A DNA stretch of 64,000 nt from NCBI GenBank assembly GCA_015689735.1, contig WVSP01000004.1, positions 186,001 through 250,000 on the forward strand, given 5' to 3'. Below the pieces are notes generated by a model. The model made no database searches. It was not told where the DNA came from and saw only the letters and a list, made by a program, of their open reading frames with translations. The translations under genes were made by a program, and so were the position numbers. Origin of the DNA: Rhodobacterales bacterium LSUCC0031 (lineage in GTDB: Bacteria > Pseudomonadota > Alphaproteobacteria > Rhodobacterales > Rhodobacteraceae). How positions within the stretch are numbered: position 1 is the first letter of the stretch; each line of letters opens with the position of its first letter. This document shows positions 8,729 through 17,741 of the stretch, in pieces.

Positions 8729-9322
8729 TCAAAAACGGAAATTCACCGATACCGCGGCGGTCGTCGCATCAGCGGACATCCCGCCCAAATCAAAGCTGTC
8801 GAATTCATGGTAAAGCAGTTCCGCACCAAGGCTGAGCGCCTCTGTCATTGCCATCTCGTAGCCCAAACCGGCAAACCAACCATCGCTGTCGCCAACGCCG
8901 CCGCCACTGATCTGTGCCTGCGCCCAACCGGCGGTTGCGTACAGCCAGTCATCGATCAGATCGATCCCGCCGCGCAATCCGACCCGTGTGACCGCATCCA
9001 ACGTGGCCACACCCCCAAGGTCGAGATTGGTTGTGTCATATTGCAGACCGCCCCCGAGGATAAAATCGCCGAAATCATAGTCATAATGGGCGCGCAGACC
9101 CAACAAGACGTCATCGCCCGCCAATGCGGGGCCACTTGTGGACACATCGCCATAGCCAAGCGTCAGGCCCACCGACGCGCCGGTCCAATTGCGGCCGAAA
9201 GCTGCAACAGGCGCGGGCGCAATCACGACGGGCTGTGGTTCGGGTGCCGCGACGCCACCAGCAAGCACAGGCCCCGCGGCCATTGTGGCAAATGCCATGA
9301 CGAGAATCAGGGAAGACTGCAT
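8729..9322 (-). CDS. Small outer-membrane beta-barrel protein (OmpA-like/opacity type)
   Basis: A 197-residue secreted protein. Residues 1-22 are a Sec signal peptide, with the cleavage region GPVLAGG. A proline-rich linker (EPQPVVIAPAPVAAFGRNWTG) leads into alternating hydrophobic/aromatic strands: ASVGLTLGYGDV, LRAHYDYDFGDFILGGGL, WLYATAGWAQAQI, WFAGLGYEMAM. It ends in VNFRF, the terminal phenylalanine recognised by BAM. This is the layout of the eight-stranded porin_OmpA_L/opacity family. It is convergent with the oxidoreductase gene, 3 bp away, and its promoter region (9323-9566) carries a perfect inverted repeat at 9378-9401. Confidence 0.85.
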   Translation of the reverse strand: MQSSLILVMAFATMAAGPVLAGGVAAPEPQPVVIAPAPVAAFGRNWTGASVGLTLGYGDVSTSGPALAGDDVLLGLRAHYDYDFGDFILGGGLQYDTTNLDLGGVATLDAVTRVGLRGGIDLIDDWLYATAGWAQAQISGGGVGDSDGWFAGLGYEMAMTEALSLGAELLYHEFDSFDLGGMSADATTAAVSVNFRF

Positions 9323-9377
9323 GATAAAAACTCCTTACGCGCACATCCGTCGGAGGGTTGCGGCCAGCGCGCACACC

Positions 9378-9401
9378 GCATGCACAAGAGCCTATGCATG
9401 C
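9378..9401. promoter_or_regulatory. Perfect inverted repeat upstream of the outer-membrane protein gene
   Basis: GCATGCA (9378-9384) and TGCATGC (9395-9401) flank a 10-base spacer, 56 bp upstream of the barrel protein start, in the 244-bp gap before the hemF 3' end. The 17-bp half-site spacing fits a dimeric repressor or activator. No regulator family could be matched, and nothing else in this gap was recognised. Confidence 0.35.
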
Positions 9402-9566
9402 GCCAAGCCCACGCAACGCAGCGCCCGGACACGAAACCGAGAGATGCCAGCCAATGGCCGATCTGCGCGCATGGGATGCGAAGAGACCGGCAAGAACACG
9501 CCGGAAAAGGGGGCAAGCCGCGCGCATTGATCGCGCCGCTTGCCACGGGTTACGCCAAGACGTGCC

Positions 9567-10448
9567 TCAGGTCCATTTAGCGATGGGCGGCAAGCTCATC
9601 AGCACGGCATTGGCATCATGGCCTGTTTCAAGCCCGAACTTGGTGCCACGATCATAGACAAGATTATACTCCGCATAGAGGCCACGATGCACCAGCTGTG
9701 CTTCACGGTCATCTTCGGTCCACGTGCTATGGCGACGCTTTTCGACCAGCGGCACGAAAGCGGGCAGGAAAGCGCGCCCGACATCTTGGGTAAAGGCGAA
9801 GTCCGCCTCCCAATCACCGGTGTTCAGATCGTCGTAGAAAATTCCGCCAACACCACGCGCGCGGTGACGGTGTGGGATGTAGAAGTATTCATCGGCCCAC
9901 GCCTTGAAGCGGTCATAGTAATCGGGCGCATGCGGGGCGCAATGGGCGCGCAGCACATCGTGAAAATGGCCGGTATCCTCGGCATATTCGATAGCAGGGT
10001 TCAAATCGGTACCACCACCAAACCAGCTGGCGACCGGTGTCCAGAACATGCGCGTATTCATATGCACGGCGGGCGCATGGGGGTTGCGCATATGCGCGAC
10101 CAGCGAAATTCCCGAGGCCCAGAAGGTCGGATCATCCTTCAGCGCCGACAAATCCTTGCGGGCGGCCATCGCGGCCACGGCGCGCGGGCCAAGCTGCCCA
10201 TAAACGGTCGAGACATTCACCCCGACCTTTTCGAAGACGCGGCCGCCGCGCATCACGCTCATCAATCCGCCGCCGGCATCTTGCCCGTCATCAGAATGGC
10301 GTTTTGTCTCTGTCACCTCGAAACGCCCGGCAGGCAGATCGCCGGTTTGCGTATCCTCGAGCGCTTCGAAGGCGGCGACGATCTCGTCGCGCAAGCTACG
10401 AAACCATGCCGAGGCACGGGTCTTGCGGTCATTATAGTTGTCCGTCAC
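9567..10448 (-). CDS. hemF: Oxygen-dependent coproporphyrinogen III oxidase
   Basis: HemF uses O2 to decarboxylate two propionates of coproporphyrinogen III, giving protoporphyrinogen IX under aerobic conditions. The GTG at 10448 is preferred because the protein then starts at the conserved DRKTRASAWFRSLRDEI and has a GAAAGGA ribosome site; longer starts give an unrelated N-terminus. The product has 293 residues. Key regions include ISLVAHMRNPHAPAVHMNTR, with the substrate arginine, FGGGTDLNPAIEY, YFYIPHRHRARGVGGIFYDD and LVYDRGTKFGL near the end. It is divergent from the DD-carboxypeptidase gene. The 247-bp upstream region contains a CTCGCGC/GCGCGAG inverted repeat (10498-10523). Confidence 0.96.
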   Translation of the reverse strand: MTDNYNDRKTRASAWFRSLRDEIVAAFEALEDTQTGDLPAGRFEVTETKRHSDDGQDAGGGLMSVMRGGRVFEKVGVNVSTVYGQLGPRAVAAMAARKDLSALKDDPTFWASGISLVAHMRNPHAPAVHMNTRMFWTPVASWFGGGTDLNPAIEYAEDTGHFHDVLRAHCAPHAPDYYDRFKAWADEYFYIPHRHRARGVGGIFYDDLNTGDWEADFAFTQDVGRAFLPAFVPLVEKRRHSTWTEDDREAQLVHRGLYAEYNLVYDRGTKFGLETGHDANAVLMSLPPIAKWT

Positions 10449-10497
10449 GGGCAATGTCCTTTCTCGTCTTGTCGGAGGTTGTATCAGAGCCGTTTCA

Positions 10498-10523
10498 CTC
10501 GCGCTATGCGGTGTTTGCGCGAG
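10498..10523. promoter_or_regulatory. Inverted repeat in the hemF/DD-carboxypeptidase intergenic region
   Basis: CTCGCGC (10498-10504) and GCGCGAG (10517-10523) form a perfect 7-bp inverted repeat 50 bp upstream of hemF. It may be an operator or only a GC-rich hairpin. The rest of 10449-10695 shows no other feature I can name. Confidence 0.3.
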
Positions 10524-10695
10524 CAGAGGTGCGCCCTGGCGATAGCTTCCGCCATCGCGCAACGAAAGATATTGCCTAAGCCCATGACAGAAGCCGTTTT
10601 CTGCGCAAAGCCCCGTAGATTTTTGAATGTGGATCGCCTAGACTTAAAAAAATCGCCGCAAAAGACGGCACCCCGAGGCAGAGCGAGCAGGCTCC

Positions 10696-12198
10696 GTGAG
10701 ACGAAGAACCGCCATTCCGGCCTTTTTTGGGCTGGTGTTATGTGTTTGCGCGACCCTCATGGGTGGCGCACTCAAGGCTGCGCCCTATGCGGCGATGGTC
10801 ATGGATGCGCGCACCGGCGAAGTACTGCATGCGCGCAATGCCGATACGCGGTTACATCCGGCCTCCCTCACCAAGATGATGACGCTCTACATCGCGTTCG
10901 AGGCGATCCGTCTCGGTGAGATTACGCTCGACACGCCGGTACGCATCTCGCAACACGCAGCATCGGAACCCCCCTCACGGCTTGGCTTGCGGGCCGGATC
11001 GACGATCCGCTTTCGCTATCTGATCCGTGCGGCTGCCATCCGCTCGGCCAATGATGCCGCTACGGCGATCGGCGAGGCGATTTCAGGGTCCGAAGCAGCC
11101 TTTGCCCAGCGCATGAATCGCACGGCCCAAGCACTTGGCATGACGCGGACGACCTTTCGCAACGCGCATGGATTGACCCAAGAGGGGCATCTATCGACCG
11201 CAAGCGACATGACGATCTTGGGGCGGCGCCTGTTTTACGATTATCCGCAATATTACAACATCTTCTCTCGCCGTCAGGATGATGCGGGGATCGCGACGGT
11301 CCGCAACACGAACCGCGCGCTGCTCGATGCATATCGTGGCGCAGACGGGATCAAGACGGGCTATACCCGCGCGGCAGGCTTCAACCTCGTCGCCTCGGCC
11401 GAACGCGGCAATGTGCGGGTGATCGCGACGGTGTTTGGCGGCCAATCCACTGCTTGGCGCAACCAGCGGATCATGGAATTGATGGATATGGGCTTTGCCC
11501 GCGCACCTGCTCGGGCGACCGAGCGCCGCCCGGCACTGCCAAGCTATGGCCCAAGCAATAGTGGCAACGGCGCGGCCGTGCTGACCTCGGGGATCGTATC
11601 GCAATCGCTGCGTCCGCTGCCACGGCCCGGCGCAGCCCAAGGCACGCGCGTTCCAGAACCGGCACTGCTTGCTGCGATCGAAGACGCGGTGGATCAAGCG
11701 ATACAGGCTGCCACGGCACCCGCGCCTGTCATCGAAACCGAGGCCGAGGCCGCGGCGACACCTGCCCCAAGCTTGCAGCCTATACCAAGGCCGCAAGCGC
11801 AGCAGGCGGTGATGCAAACCCAAAGCGACACCCCAGGCGAAACAACCGAGATCGCGCAATCGCAACCCATCCCGCCACGCCCTGCTGACGTGGCAGAGCC
11901 GATCGTGGTCGCAAGCCCGCTTGAGCCTGAGGTGATCACGCGCGCCTCCTCCAGCGGATCGCGGCTTTTTGGTGTGTCGCTGGGTGCGCAGCCTTCGCAC
12001 CATGCGGCAGAGCGTCTGTTGCTGCGCACCGCACTGAGTGAAATCGGCACATTTGACCAAGCCTTGCGCCGCGTGGTGCAGCGCAATGGCGGCTACGAGG
12101 CCCGCTTCCAAGGCTTGACCGAGGATCAGGCTGAGCGCGCCTGTGCAAGGCTGTCGGCACGCGCGATCCCGTGCGAGCCCTTTGGCCCTGCCTCTTGA
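10696..12198 (+). CDS. D-alanyl-D-alanine carboxypeptidase with C-terminal SPOR domain
   Basis: A low-molecular-weight penicillin-binding protein (peptidase S11, DacA/DacF group) that trims the terminal D-Ala of peptidoglycan stem peptides in the periplasm. It begins at GTG 10696 with a signal peptide (residues 1-29, ending GGALKAAP). All three active-site motifs are present: Ser57-x-x-Lys60 in HPASLTKMM, Ser117-Ala-Asn119 in IRSANDA, and Lys220-Thr-Gly in IKTGYTRAAGFN. Residues about 270-410 are a proline/alanine/glutamate-rich linker, and about 415-500 form a SPOR-like domain (FDQALRRVVQRNGGYEARF) expected to bind denuded septal glycan. It is convergent with the lytic transglycosylase gene, 3 bp away. 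Confidence 0.93.
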   Translation: MRRRTAIPAFFGLVLCVCATLMGGALKAAPYAAMVMDARTGEVLHARNADTRLHPASLTKMMTLYIAFEAIRLGEITLDTPVRISQHAASEPPSRLGLRAGSTIRFRYLIRAAAIRSANDAATAIGEAISGSEAAFAQRMNRTAQALGMTRTTFRNAHGLTQEGHLSTASDMTILGRRLFYDYPQYYNIFSRRQDDAGIATVRNTNRALLDAYRGADGIKTGYTRAAGFNLVASAERGNVRVIATVFGGQSTAWRNQRIMELMDMGFARAPARATERRPALPSYGPSNSGNGAAVLTSGIVSQSLRPLPRPGAAQGTRVPEPALLAAIEDAVDQAIQAATAPAPVIETEAEAAATPAPSLQPIPRPQAQQAVMQTQSDTPGETTEIAQSQPIPPRPADVAEPIVVASPLEPEVITRASSSGSRLFGVSLGAQPSHHAAERLLLRTALSEIGTFDQALRRVVQRNGGYEARFQGLTEDQAERACARLSARAIPCEPFGPAS

Positions 12199-12201
12199 CG
12201 G

Positions 12202-14145
12202 TTATCTCACCAAGCGCTGCGACAGGCCCAGGTCTGGAAGCTGGCCCGTCAACTGCGCCTCGTAAATCGCAAGGCTTTCGGTGACGCGCATGATGTAGTT
12301 GCGCGTTTCGGTAAAGGGGATCGCCTCGATCCAAAAGATGACGTCATCGACACGGCGCGGATCGCCAAAACGGGCAACCCATTCATCAGCACGGCTTGGC
12401 CCAGCATTATAAGCGGCCGCCACTAACACCGGATTATCGCGATACCGTGCGCCAAGCTCGGCCAGATAGCTGGCCCCAATCCTGACATTATAGGCGACAT
12501 CGTTGAGCAGTTGATCTTGTGAAAAAGATAGGCCCAGCGCGCGTGCGGTATCGCGGCCGGTTCCGGGCATGACTTGCATCAAGCCCAGCGCGCCCGCGGG
12601 GCTGACCACGCTTGGGTCGAACTCGGATTCGCGCCGCGCTATCGCCAGCACCAAGGCAGGCGGCGCAGCCAAGCGGGCATCGACCAAAGCGGGCATGATC
12701 GGATAGTAGGGGCGCATGATTTCATGGCCAGCTTGGGCGGCACGCTTAGCAATCCGAAGCGCGACATGCACATCGCCGATCTCGAGCGCGAAATCGCCCA
12801 ATTGCCCAGCGTCTTGCCGACTGAGGCTCTCGGTCAGATGGGTCAAGAAACGCTCAGCGGGCCATTCCTCGCCAATGTCGAAATATAAAAGTGCCGCATG
12901 AAAGACGCTTGATCGGGTAAAGGCCGCCTGCCGCCAATCGCCGTATTGCTCGCGTGCCAGAAAGGCCGGATCGACGGGTAACCCGCCCCGCTCTGCGGCA
13001 AGCTGGCCGTAAAAGCTGGATTGGAAGCGCGCGCCGAATTGATAGGCGTTGGCTGCCGCCGCGCGATCACCGCGTGCCTCATGCGCGCGGCCCAGCCAGT
13101 AGCCTGCGCGTCCAAGCGAGATGGGGCTTGCAACACTGTCGCGGAAGGTTTCGAAATGGCGAACGGCCACATCGGCGCGCCCCAACCGATAAGCGCAGTA
13201 GCCCGCCAGCCATTCATTCTCGGAAAAGGCGCTATCCTCGCGCGCGGGGTCGACGCGATGATCGGCGGCGTAGCGATAGCAGGACGCGAAATCACCCTCG
13301 CGCATCACATCGCGCGCCAGATCGGCGCGCCTGTCGGCCCATGCTAAAGGCCGCCCCAAAGATTGGCGCGAGCCTGACCGTTCTGCCATGAGCGCGGCAG
13401 CGCTGTCCCAATTGCCCGCCCGCATGCGCCAAAGGAACCGCTCATAGGCTAGACCCGGATGATCGGCCAATGCGGCAGGCACCGCCGCGATCAGCGCGGT
13501 GACGCCATCTTGACGGGCGCGCAAGGCGATCCGTGCCATGGCCAGCTTTTGCCAAGCCTCCGGCACCAAGGGCAGCATGGCGCGGGCGCGCTCTTCGGCC
13601 CCTTCCCAAAGCAGGTTATCAAGCCGCGCGATATGATAATCGCCGCGGTTAAGCACATCACCAAAGGCTGTGCGCATCGCCGCCGCCTCCTCGGCGGTCA
13701 TCACGATGGTGGTCCAGCCACGGATCGCTTCCGCCTCGGCGGCGACACGATCACCGCGCGCGGCATGAGCAAGGGCAAGCGCGCGTGAGCCTGCGCCCGT
13801 GGTAGGCATGGCATCGCCGAAATAGGCGATGACGGCGGCGGGATCGGCGTTGTCCGGGATCGCGGCCTCACCTTGGGTGCGCAGATAGGGCAAGCCCGGC
13901 CAATCGGGGTTGCGCGACAGGAAATCGCGATAGGCGCGCCACTCTGCGGCGGCAGGCGCGCTACGCAATAGGGTCCACGTCACGATATCGCGCGCAATCG
14001 GATCGTCGATCCGCGCCGCCGCTTGTGTCGCAGCCGCATAATCGCCCTGCACCAACGCATCCAGCGCCGCGCGCAATGCCATGGGCTGCGCAACCGCCGA
14101 GATCGGCGCGATCAAAAGGAAAACACTCAGTAAAACCCGCCGCAT
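12202..14145 (-). CDS. Soluble lytic murein transglycosylase (Slt70-like)
   Basis: It cleaves the MurNAc-GlcNAc bond of peptidoglycan to give 1,6-anhydro ends. The open frame extends much further upstream, but ATG 14145 gives a signal peptide ([20 protein letters not shown]) and leaves room for the divergent dapA. The 647-residue protein has the family shape: a long alpha-helical superhelix (about residues 25-470), then a GH23 catalytic domain with the acid Glu in ARRESEFDP, followed by [16 protein letters not shown] and AAYNAGPSR near the end. Its products are the anhydro-muropeptides recycled through AmgK/MurU, encoded at 41 kb. Confidence 0.93.
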   Translation of the reverse strand: MRRVLLSVFLLIAPISAVAQPMALRAALDALVQGDYAAATQAAARIDDPIARDIVTWTLLRSAPAAAEWRAYRDFLSRNPDWPGLPYLRTQGEAAIPDNADPAAVIAYFGDAMPTTGAGSRALALAHAARGDRVAAEAEAIRGWTTIVMTAEEAAAMRTAFGDVLNRGDYHIARLDNLLWEGAEERARAMLPLVPEAWQKLAMARIALRARQDGVTALIAAVPAALADHPGLAYERFLWRMRAGNWDSAAALMAERSGSRQSLGRPLAWADRRADLARDVMREGDFASCYRYAADHRVDPAREDSAFSENEWLAGYCAYRLGRADVAVRHFETFRDSVASPISLGRAGYWLGRAHEARGDRAAAANAYQFGARFQSSFYGQLAAERGGLPVDPAFLAREQYGDWRQAAFTRSSVFHAALLYFDIGEEWPAERFLTHLTESLSRQDAGQLGDFALEIGDVHVALRIAKRAAQAGHEIMRPYYPIMPALVDARLAAPPALVLAIARRESEFDPSVVSPAGALGLMQVMPGTGRDTARALGLSFSQDQLLNDVAYNVRIGASYLAELGARYRDNPVLVAAAYNAGPSRADEWVARFGDPRRVDDVIFWIEAIPFTETRNYIMRVTESLAIYEAQLTGQLPDLGLSQRLVR

Positions 14146-14295
14146 GACCTGCCTCGCTGCTCTTTTCGACAGGATATGCGACCTGTCAGCAGAGGCAACA
14201 CACGAACTTGGCATTCCCGCGCGCCAAGGATAGTGTCCGCAGCGATTTGCCGGGGCATCTTGCTCCAGCCCCCACCAAGAAAAAGGATGCGTGTC

Positions 14296-15165
14296 ATGCT
14301 CCAAGGCTCGATGCCCGCTTTGGTCACGCCGTTCAAGGACGGCGCGGTGGATTTTGACGCGCTCAAACGTTTGGTGGAGTGGCAGATCGCCGAAGGCTCG
14401 CACGGGCTTGTGCCGGTTGGCACGACAGGCGAAAGCCCGACGCTGACCCATGACGAGCATGAGCGCGTGATCGAAGCCGTCGTGGCGACCGCTGCGGGCC
14501 GCGTGCCGGTAATCGCGGGGGCAGGCAGCAACAACACGGTCGAGGCGATCCGCTTTGTCGAATTCGCAAAGACCGTGGGCGCCAATGCCGCGCTGGTCGT
14601 CACCCCCTATTACAACAAGCCCACACAAAAAGGGCTAATCGCGCATTTTTCAGCGCTGAACGAGATTGGTATCCCGATCATCATCTACAACATCCCGCCA
14701 CGCTCGGTCGTTGATATGCTGCCCGCCACCATGGGGGAACTTGCCAAGCTGCCCAATATCGTGGGCGTAAAGGATGCAACGGGCGACCTGAGCCGCGTGC
14801 CAAAGCAGCGCATCACTTGCGGCACCGAATTCATCCAGCTCTCGGGCGAAGATGCGACCGCCGTTGGCTTCAACGCGCAAGGCGGCGTGGGCTGCATCAG
14901 CGTGACGGCGAATGTGGCACCCAGGCTTTGCGCACAGATGCAGGCCGCGACGCTTGCCGGCGATTACACGGCCGCGCTGGCCTATCAGGACCGGCTCATG
15001 CCGCTGCACGAAGCGATTTTCACCGAGCCGGGGGTCTGCGGGGCGAAATACGGCCTGTCGCTTCTGGGCCACGTGCGTGAAGATGTGCGGCTGCCGCTCA
15101 CTGGCCTGTCCGATGCGACCAAGGCGCAGATCGCGGCCGCGATGCGCCACGCAGGGATCTTGTGA
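14296..15165 (+). CDS. dapA: 4-hydroxy-tetrahydrodipicolinate synthase
   Basis: DapA condenses pyruvate with aspartate semialdehyde in the lysine/diaminopimelate pathway. ATG 14296 is chosen, with the AAGGA site 9 bases upstream; it gives 290 residues, the family norm, and starts at the usual [10 protein letters not shown]. The pyruvate Schiff-base Lys159 is in VGVKDATGD, the catalytic Tyr131 in [10 protein letters not shown], and the Thr43-Thr44 pair in [19 protein letters not shown] precedes them. Its TGA overlaps the GTG of trmO, and smpB follows, so the three genes form one operon. Confidence 0.97.
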   Translation: MLQGSMPALVTPFKDGAVDFDALKRLVEWQIAEGSHGLVPVGTTGESPTLTHDEHERVIEAVVATAAGRVPVIAGAGSNNTVEAIRFVEFAKTVGANAALVVTPYYNKPTQKGLIAHFSALNEIGIPIIIYNIPPRSVVDMLPATMGELAKLPNIVGVKDATGDLSRVPKQRITCGTEFIQLSGEDATAVGFNAQGGVGCISVTANVAPRLCAQMQAATLAGDYTAALAYQDRLMPLHEAIFTEPGVCGAKYGLSLLGHVREDVRLPLTGLSDATKAQIAAAMRHAGIL

Positions 15166-15644
15166 AGCGGGAGGGCGAGATCGCCCTGCCCTTCGACCCC
15201 GCCGAACGGGTCGCGGCGGGCCTCACCTTTATCGGGCATATCCGGTCTAGCTGGGCCAAGGGGACCGCACCCAAGAACGTGCGCGCAGCGCGCGAGACGG
15301 GCCAAGCCGCGCGGATCGAGCTTTTGCCGGGATACGCCGCGGGGCTTACCGGTCTGGCCGTGGGCCAAGCGATCCAGATCCTCTACTGGGTCGATCGCGG
15401 GGTGCGCGACCTGATCGTGCAAGTTCCAGCTCACACCAATAGCCCGCGCGGCACATTCGCCCTGCGCTCGCCCGTGCGGCCCAACCCCATCGCGCTTGGA
15501 ACTGTGGTGATCACTTCGCTCGACCTTGCGGCGGGCATCGTCGGCATCGACGCAACCGATGCCTATGACGGCACGCCGCTTCTCGATATCAAGCCGTGGA
15601 TCGACACGGTAGATGTGCCACCGGGCTGGCGGCCCGCCCCTTGA
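15162..15644 (+). CDS. trmO: tRNA (N6-threonylcarbamoyladenosine-37) methyltransferase-like protein
   Basis: TrmO/YaeB proteins methylate t6A37 in threonine tRNAs, using a beta-barrel SAM fold. This 160-residue protein has the family sequence [20 protein letters not shown] near residues 25-45, [22 protein letters not shown] near 60, [18 protein letters not shown] near 100-117, with the conserved R-S-P-x-R-P-N-P, and [15 protein letters not shown] near 135-150. It starts at GTG 15162, overlapping the dapA stop. It is the TrmO core without the C-terminal extension of E. coli TsaA. The tRNA-Thr at 58.5 kb is a plausible target class. Confidence 0.88.
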   Translation: MKREGEIALPFDPAERVAAGLTFIGHIRSSWAKGTAPKNVRAARETGQAARIELLPGYAAGLTGLAVGQAIQILYWVDRGVRDLIVQVPAHTNSPRGTFALRSPVRPNPIALGTVVITSLDLAAGIVGIDATDAYDGTPLLDIKPWIDTVDVPPGWRPAP

Positions 15645-15662
15645 GCGCATATATCGGCGCGC

Positions 15663-16136
15663 ATGGCCAAGGGTAACGACAACAAGAACTACAAGGTGAT
15701 CGCCGAGAACCGGCGCGCGCGCTTCGATTACGCCATCGAGGAAGACCTCGAGGTTGGCATCGTCTTGCAGGGCTCGGAGGTCAAAAGTCTGCGTCAAGGT
15801 GCGGCCAATATCGCCGAAAGCTATGCCGCCGTCGAAGAAGGTGAGCTGTGGCTGGTGAATTGCTACATCGCGCCCTATGCGCAGGCCAAGACTTGGGGCC
15901 ATGAGGAACGCCGCCGCCGCAAGATGCTGGCCAGCAAGCGGGAATTGTCGCGGATGTGGAACGCGACCCAGCGTCAAGGCATGACGCTGGTACCGATCGT
16001 GATGTATTTCAACGACAAGGGCTTTGTGAAGCTCAAGCTTGGGATCGCCAAGGGCAAGAAGCTCGCCGACAAGCGCGAGACCAGTGCAGAGCGTGATTGG
16101 AACCGGCAGAAACAGCGGCTGTTGAAGCAGCATTAA
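15663..16136 (+). CDS. smpB: SsrA-binding protein SmpB
   Basis: SmpB binds tmRNA and delivers it to stalled ribosomes for trans-translation. The 157-residue protein shows [20 protein letters not shown] at 6-25, [15 protein letters not shown] near 35-50, and a lysine-rich tail, with [18 protein letters not shown] then [13 protein letters not shown], which inserts into the mRNA channel. ATG 15663 follows trmO by 18 bp. The tmRNA gene itself is not visible here. A second rescue factor, arfB, lies about 3.8 kb downstream. Confidence 0.97.
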   Translation: MAKGNDNKNYKVIAENRRARFDYAIEEDLEVGIVLQGSEVKSLRQGAANIAESYAAVEEGELWLVNCYIAPYAQAKTWGHEERRRRKMLASKRELSRMWNATQRQGMTLVPIVMYFNDKGFVKLKLGIAKGKKLADKRETSAERDWNRQKQRLLKQH

Positions 16137-16205
16137 GTCTTGGGCAAATGACGCCGCGCGATTGGGGGCTGGTGTGCCTTTTGCCAGCGGCGGCGGCCTC
16201 CGGCG

Positions 16206-16229
16206 GGGATATTTTTGAAACGAAGAAGC
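16206..16229 (+). repeat. Dispersed GGGATATTT..GAAACGAAGAAGC element
   Basis: A copy of a short motif, preceded by a GC-rich hairpin-prone segment (GCGGCGGCCTCCGGCGGGG), in the gap between smpB and the sulfurtransferase gene. It aligns almost base for base with 25941-25964, inside an RNA methyltransferase gene, and with the arms of the palindrome at 7450-7519. I infer a small non-coding repeat family; its mobility or function is not shown by the sequence. Confidence 0.55.
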
Positions 16230-16318
16230 ACAAGGCGCGGCGCGGGGATGCTTGCCTTGGGCGCAGCGGCGACGTAGGGCTAGTGGCTGGAACGACGGCC
16301 AATGCCCCGGAGGCCCCG

Positions 16319-17170
16319 ATGGCGACAGACGACCCCAAGACGCTGGTTTCGACCGCATGGCTTGCAGCGCATCTTGATGACCCTGATCTGCGGGTATTGG
16401 ATGCCTCCTACTATCTGCCCGATGCAGGACGCGATGGCCGCGCCGAGTACATGGCAAGCCATATCCCCGGCGCGCGGTTCTTCGATATCGATGATATTGC
16501 CGATGCCCGCAGCGCATTGCCGCATATGGCGGCACCGCCTGAAAAATTCATGAGCCGGTTGCGCGCCTTGGGCGTGGGCGATGGGCATCAGGTGGTGGTC
16601 TATGACGGGGCCGGCCTGTTTTCGGCGGCGCGGGTGTGGTGGAATTTCCGCCTGATGGGCAAGACCGATATCGCGGTGCTGGATGGCGGTTTCCCGAAGT
16701 GGCAGGCGGAAGGTCGCCCGGTTGAGGATTTGCCGCCTGTGATCCGTGACCGCCACATGACGGTACAGCGCCAAGCCCATCTGGTGAAGGATGTGACCCA
16801 AGTTGCCGCCGCGGCCAAGCTTGGCGATTGGCAGATCGTCGATGCACGCGCGCCTGCCCGTTTCCGCGGCGACGCGCCTGAGCCGCGCGCGGGCCTCAGG
16901 GCCGGGCATATCCCGGGCGCAAAGAACGTGCATTACGCGACGCTCTTGAACGCGGATGGCACGATGAAGGGGCTGGATGAATTGCGCGCAGCCTTTGCGA
17001 CGGCGGATGTCGATGTGAACCGGCGCACCATCACCACCTGCGGCTCGGGCGTGACAGCGGCGATCGTGATGCTCGCCCTGACGCGGTTGGGCAATGCCGA
17101 TGTGGCCCTTTACGACGGCTCGTGGACCGAATGGGGCCAGTTCGAACAGTTGCAGGTCGCCAAGGGATGA
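16319..17170 (+). CDS. sseA: 3-mercaptopyruvate/thiosulfate sulfurtransferase
   Basis: A two-domain rhodanese of 283 residues. The N-terminal domain is non-catalytic (VLDASYYLPDAGRD, HIPGARFFDID). The C-terminal domain holds the active-site Cys, about residue 241, in the loop CGSGVTA, which is the form typical of 3-mercaptopyruvate sulfurtransferases rather than thiosulfate enzymes. ATG 16319 gives the family N-terminus. The ATGA at 17167-17170 couples it to the GNAT gene downstream. The repeat element at 16206 lies in its upstream region. Confidence 0.9.
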   Translation: MATDDPKTLVSTAWLAAHLDDPDLRVLDASYYLPDAGRDGRAEYMASHIPGARFFDIDDIADARSALPHMAAPPEKFMSRLRALGVGDGHQVVVYDGAGLFSAARVWWNFRLMGKTDIAVLDGGFPKWQAEGRPVEDLPPVIRDRHMTVQRQAHLVKDVTQVAAAAKLGDWQIVDARAPARFRGDAPEPRAGLRAGHIPGAKNVHYATLLNADGTMKGLDELRAAFATADVDVNRRTITTCGSGVTAAIVMLALTRLGNADVALYDGSWTEWGQFEQLQVAKG

Positions 17171-17733
17171 GCCTGACCCCTGCCGGGACCGAGGTCGCCT
17201 ATCGCGTGACCTATCTGGAGATGACCGCGCGCCCCGACTGGCCCATGCCGCGCCTGCCCGACCATATCCGGATCGAGCGCGCAATCGACCCGCCGGTATG
17301 GTATTTCCTGTCGCTTTATGACGCGGTGGGCCGCGATTACGAATGGCAGGACCGCTTCGTCGAGGCCGAGGAAGACCCCGCAGCGCTACAGGCCTTTGTG
17401 CGCGACCCCGATGTTGTGATCTGGACCGCGATGGGTATCGGCTGGCCGCAAGGTTTTTTCATGCTGGATTGGCGAGAGGCAGGGGTCTGTGACCTTGCCT
17501 ATTTCGGGCTTGTGCCGCAGGCGGTGGGCATGGGCTGGGGCAAGGCCTTGCTGCAAACGGCGATCCTGACGGGATGGGCGCGCGATGGCGTGACGAAGAT
17601 GACCGTCAACACTTGCACACTGGATCATCCGCGCGCCTTGACGCTGTATCAGCGCTTGGGCTTTGCGCCCGTGGGCTATGAGGACCGACGCCGCGTCTTG
17701 GTCCATGACCGCGATCCATCCCGCTTCCCTTGA
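17167..17733 (+). CDS. GNAT-family N-acetyltransferase
   Basis: A 188-residue protein whose C-terminal half is a GNAT fold: CDLAYFGLVPQAVGMGWGKA near 118-137 contains the acetyl-CoA pyrophosphate loop (G-M-G-x-G-K), and VNTCTLDHPRALTLYQRLGF near 155-175 is the usual end of the domain. It begins in the stop codon of sseA and ends 8 bp before the aminotransferase, so the three are one operon. The acetyl acceptor cannot be inferred; a small amino acid or amine is possible given the neighbouring transaminase. Confidence 0.85.
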   Translation: MSLTPAGTEVAYRVTYLEMTARPDWPMPRLPDHIRIERAIDPPVWYFLSLYDAVGRDYEWQDRFVEAEEDPAALQAFVRDPDVVIWTAMGIGWPQGFFMLDWREAGVCDLAYFGLVPQAVGMGWGKALLQTAILTGWARDGVTKMTVNTCTLDHPRALTLYQRLGFAPVGYEDRRRVLVHDRDPSRFP

Positions 17734-17741
17734 GGGTCCCC

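Noticed and set aside
12202-14628. The full 808-codon version of the lytic transglycosylase frame
   Set aside because: The first 161 codons lie over the divergent dapA promoter and start. The signal peptide at ATG 14145 marks the real start.
14985-16535. A 516-codon minus-strand frame across dapA, trmO and smpB
   Set aside because: It runs through three confidently identified genes on the other strand and has no recognisable motif.
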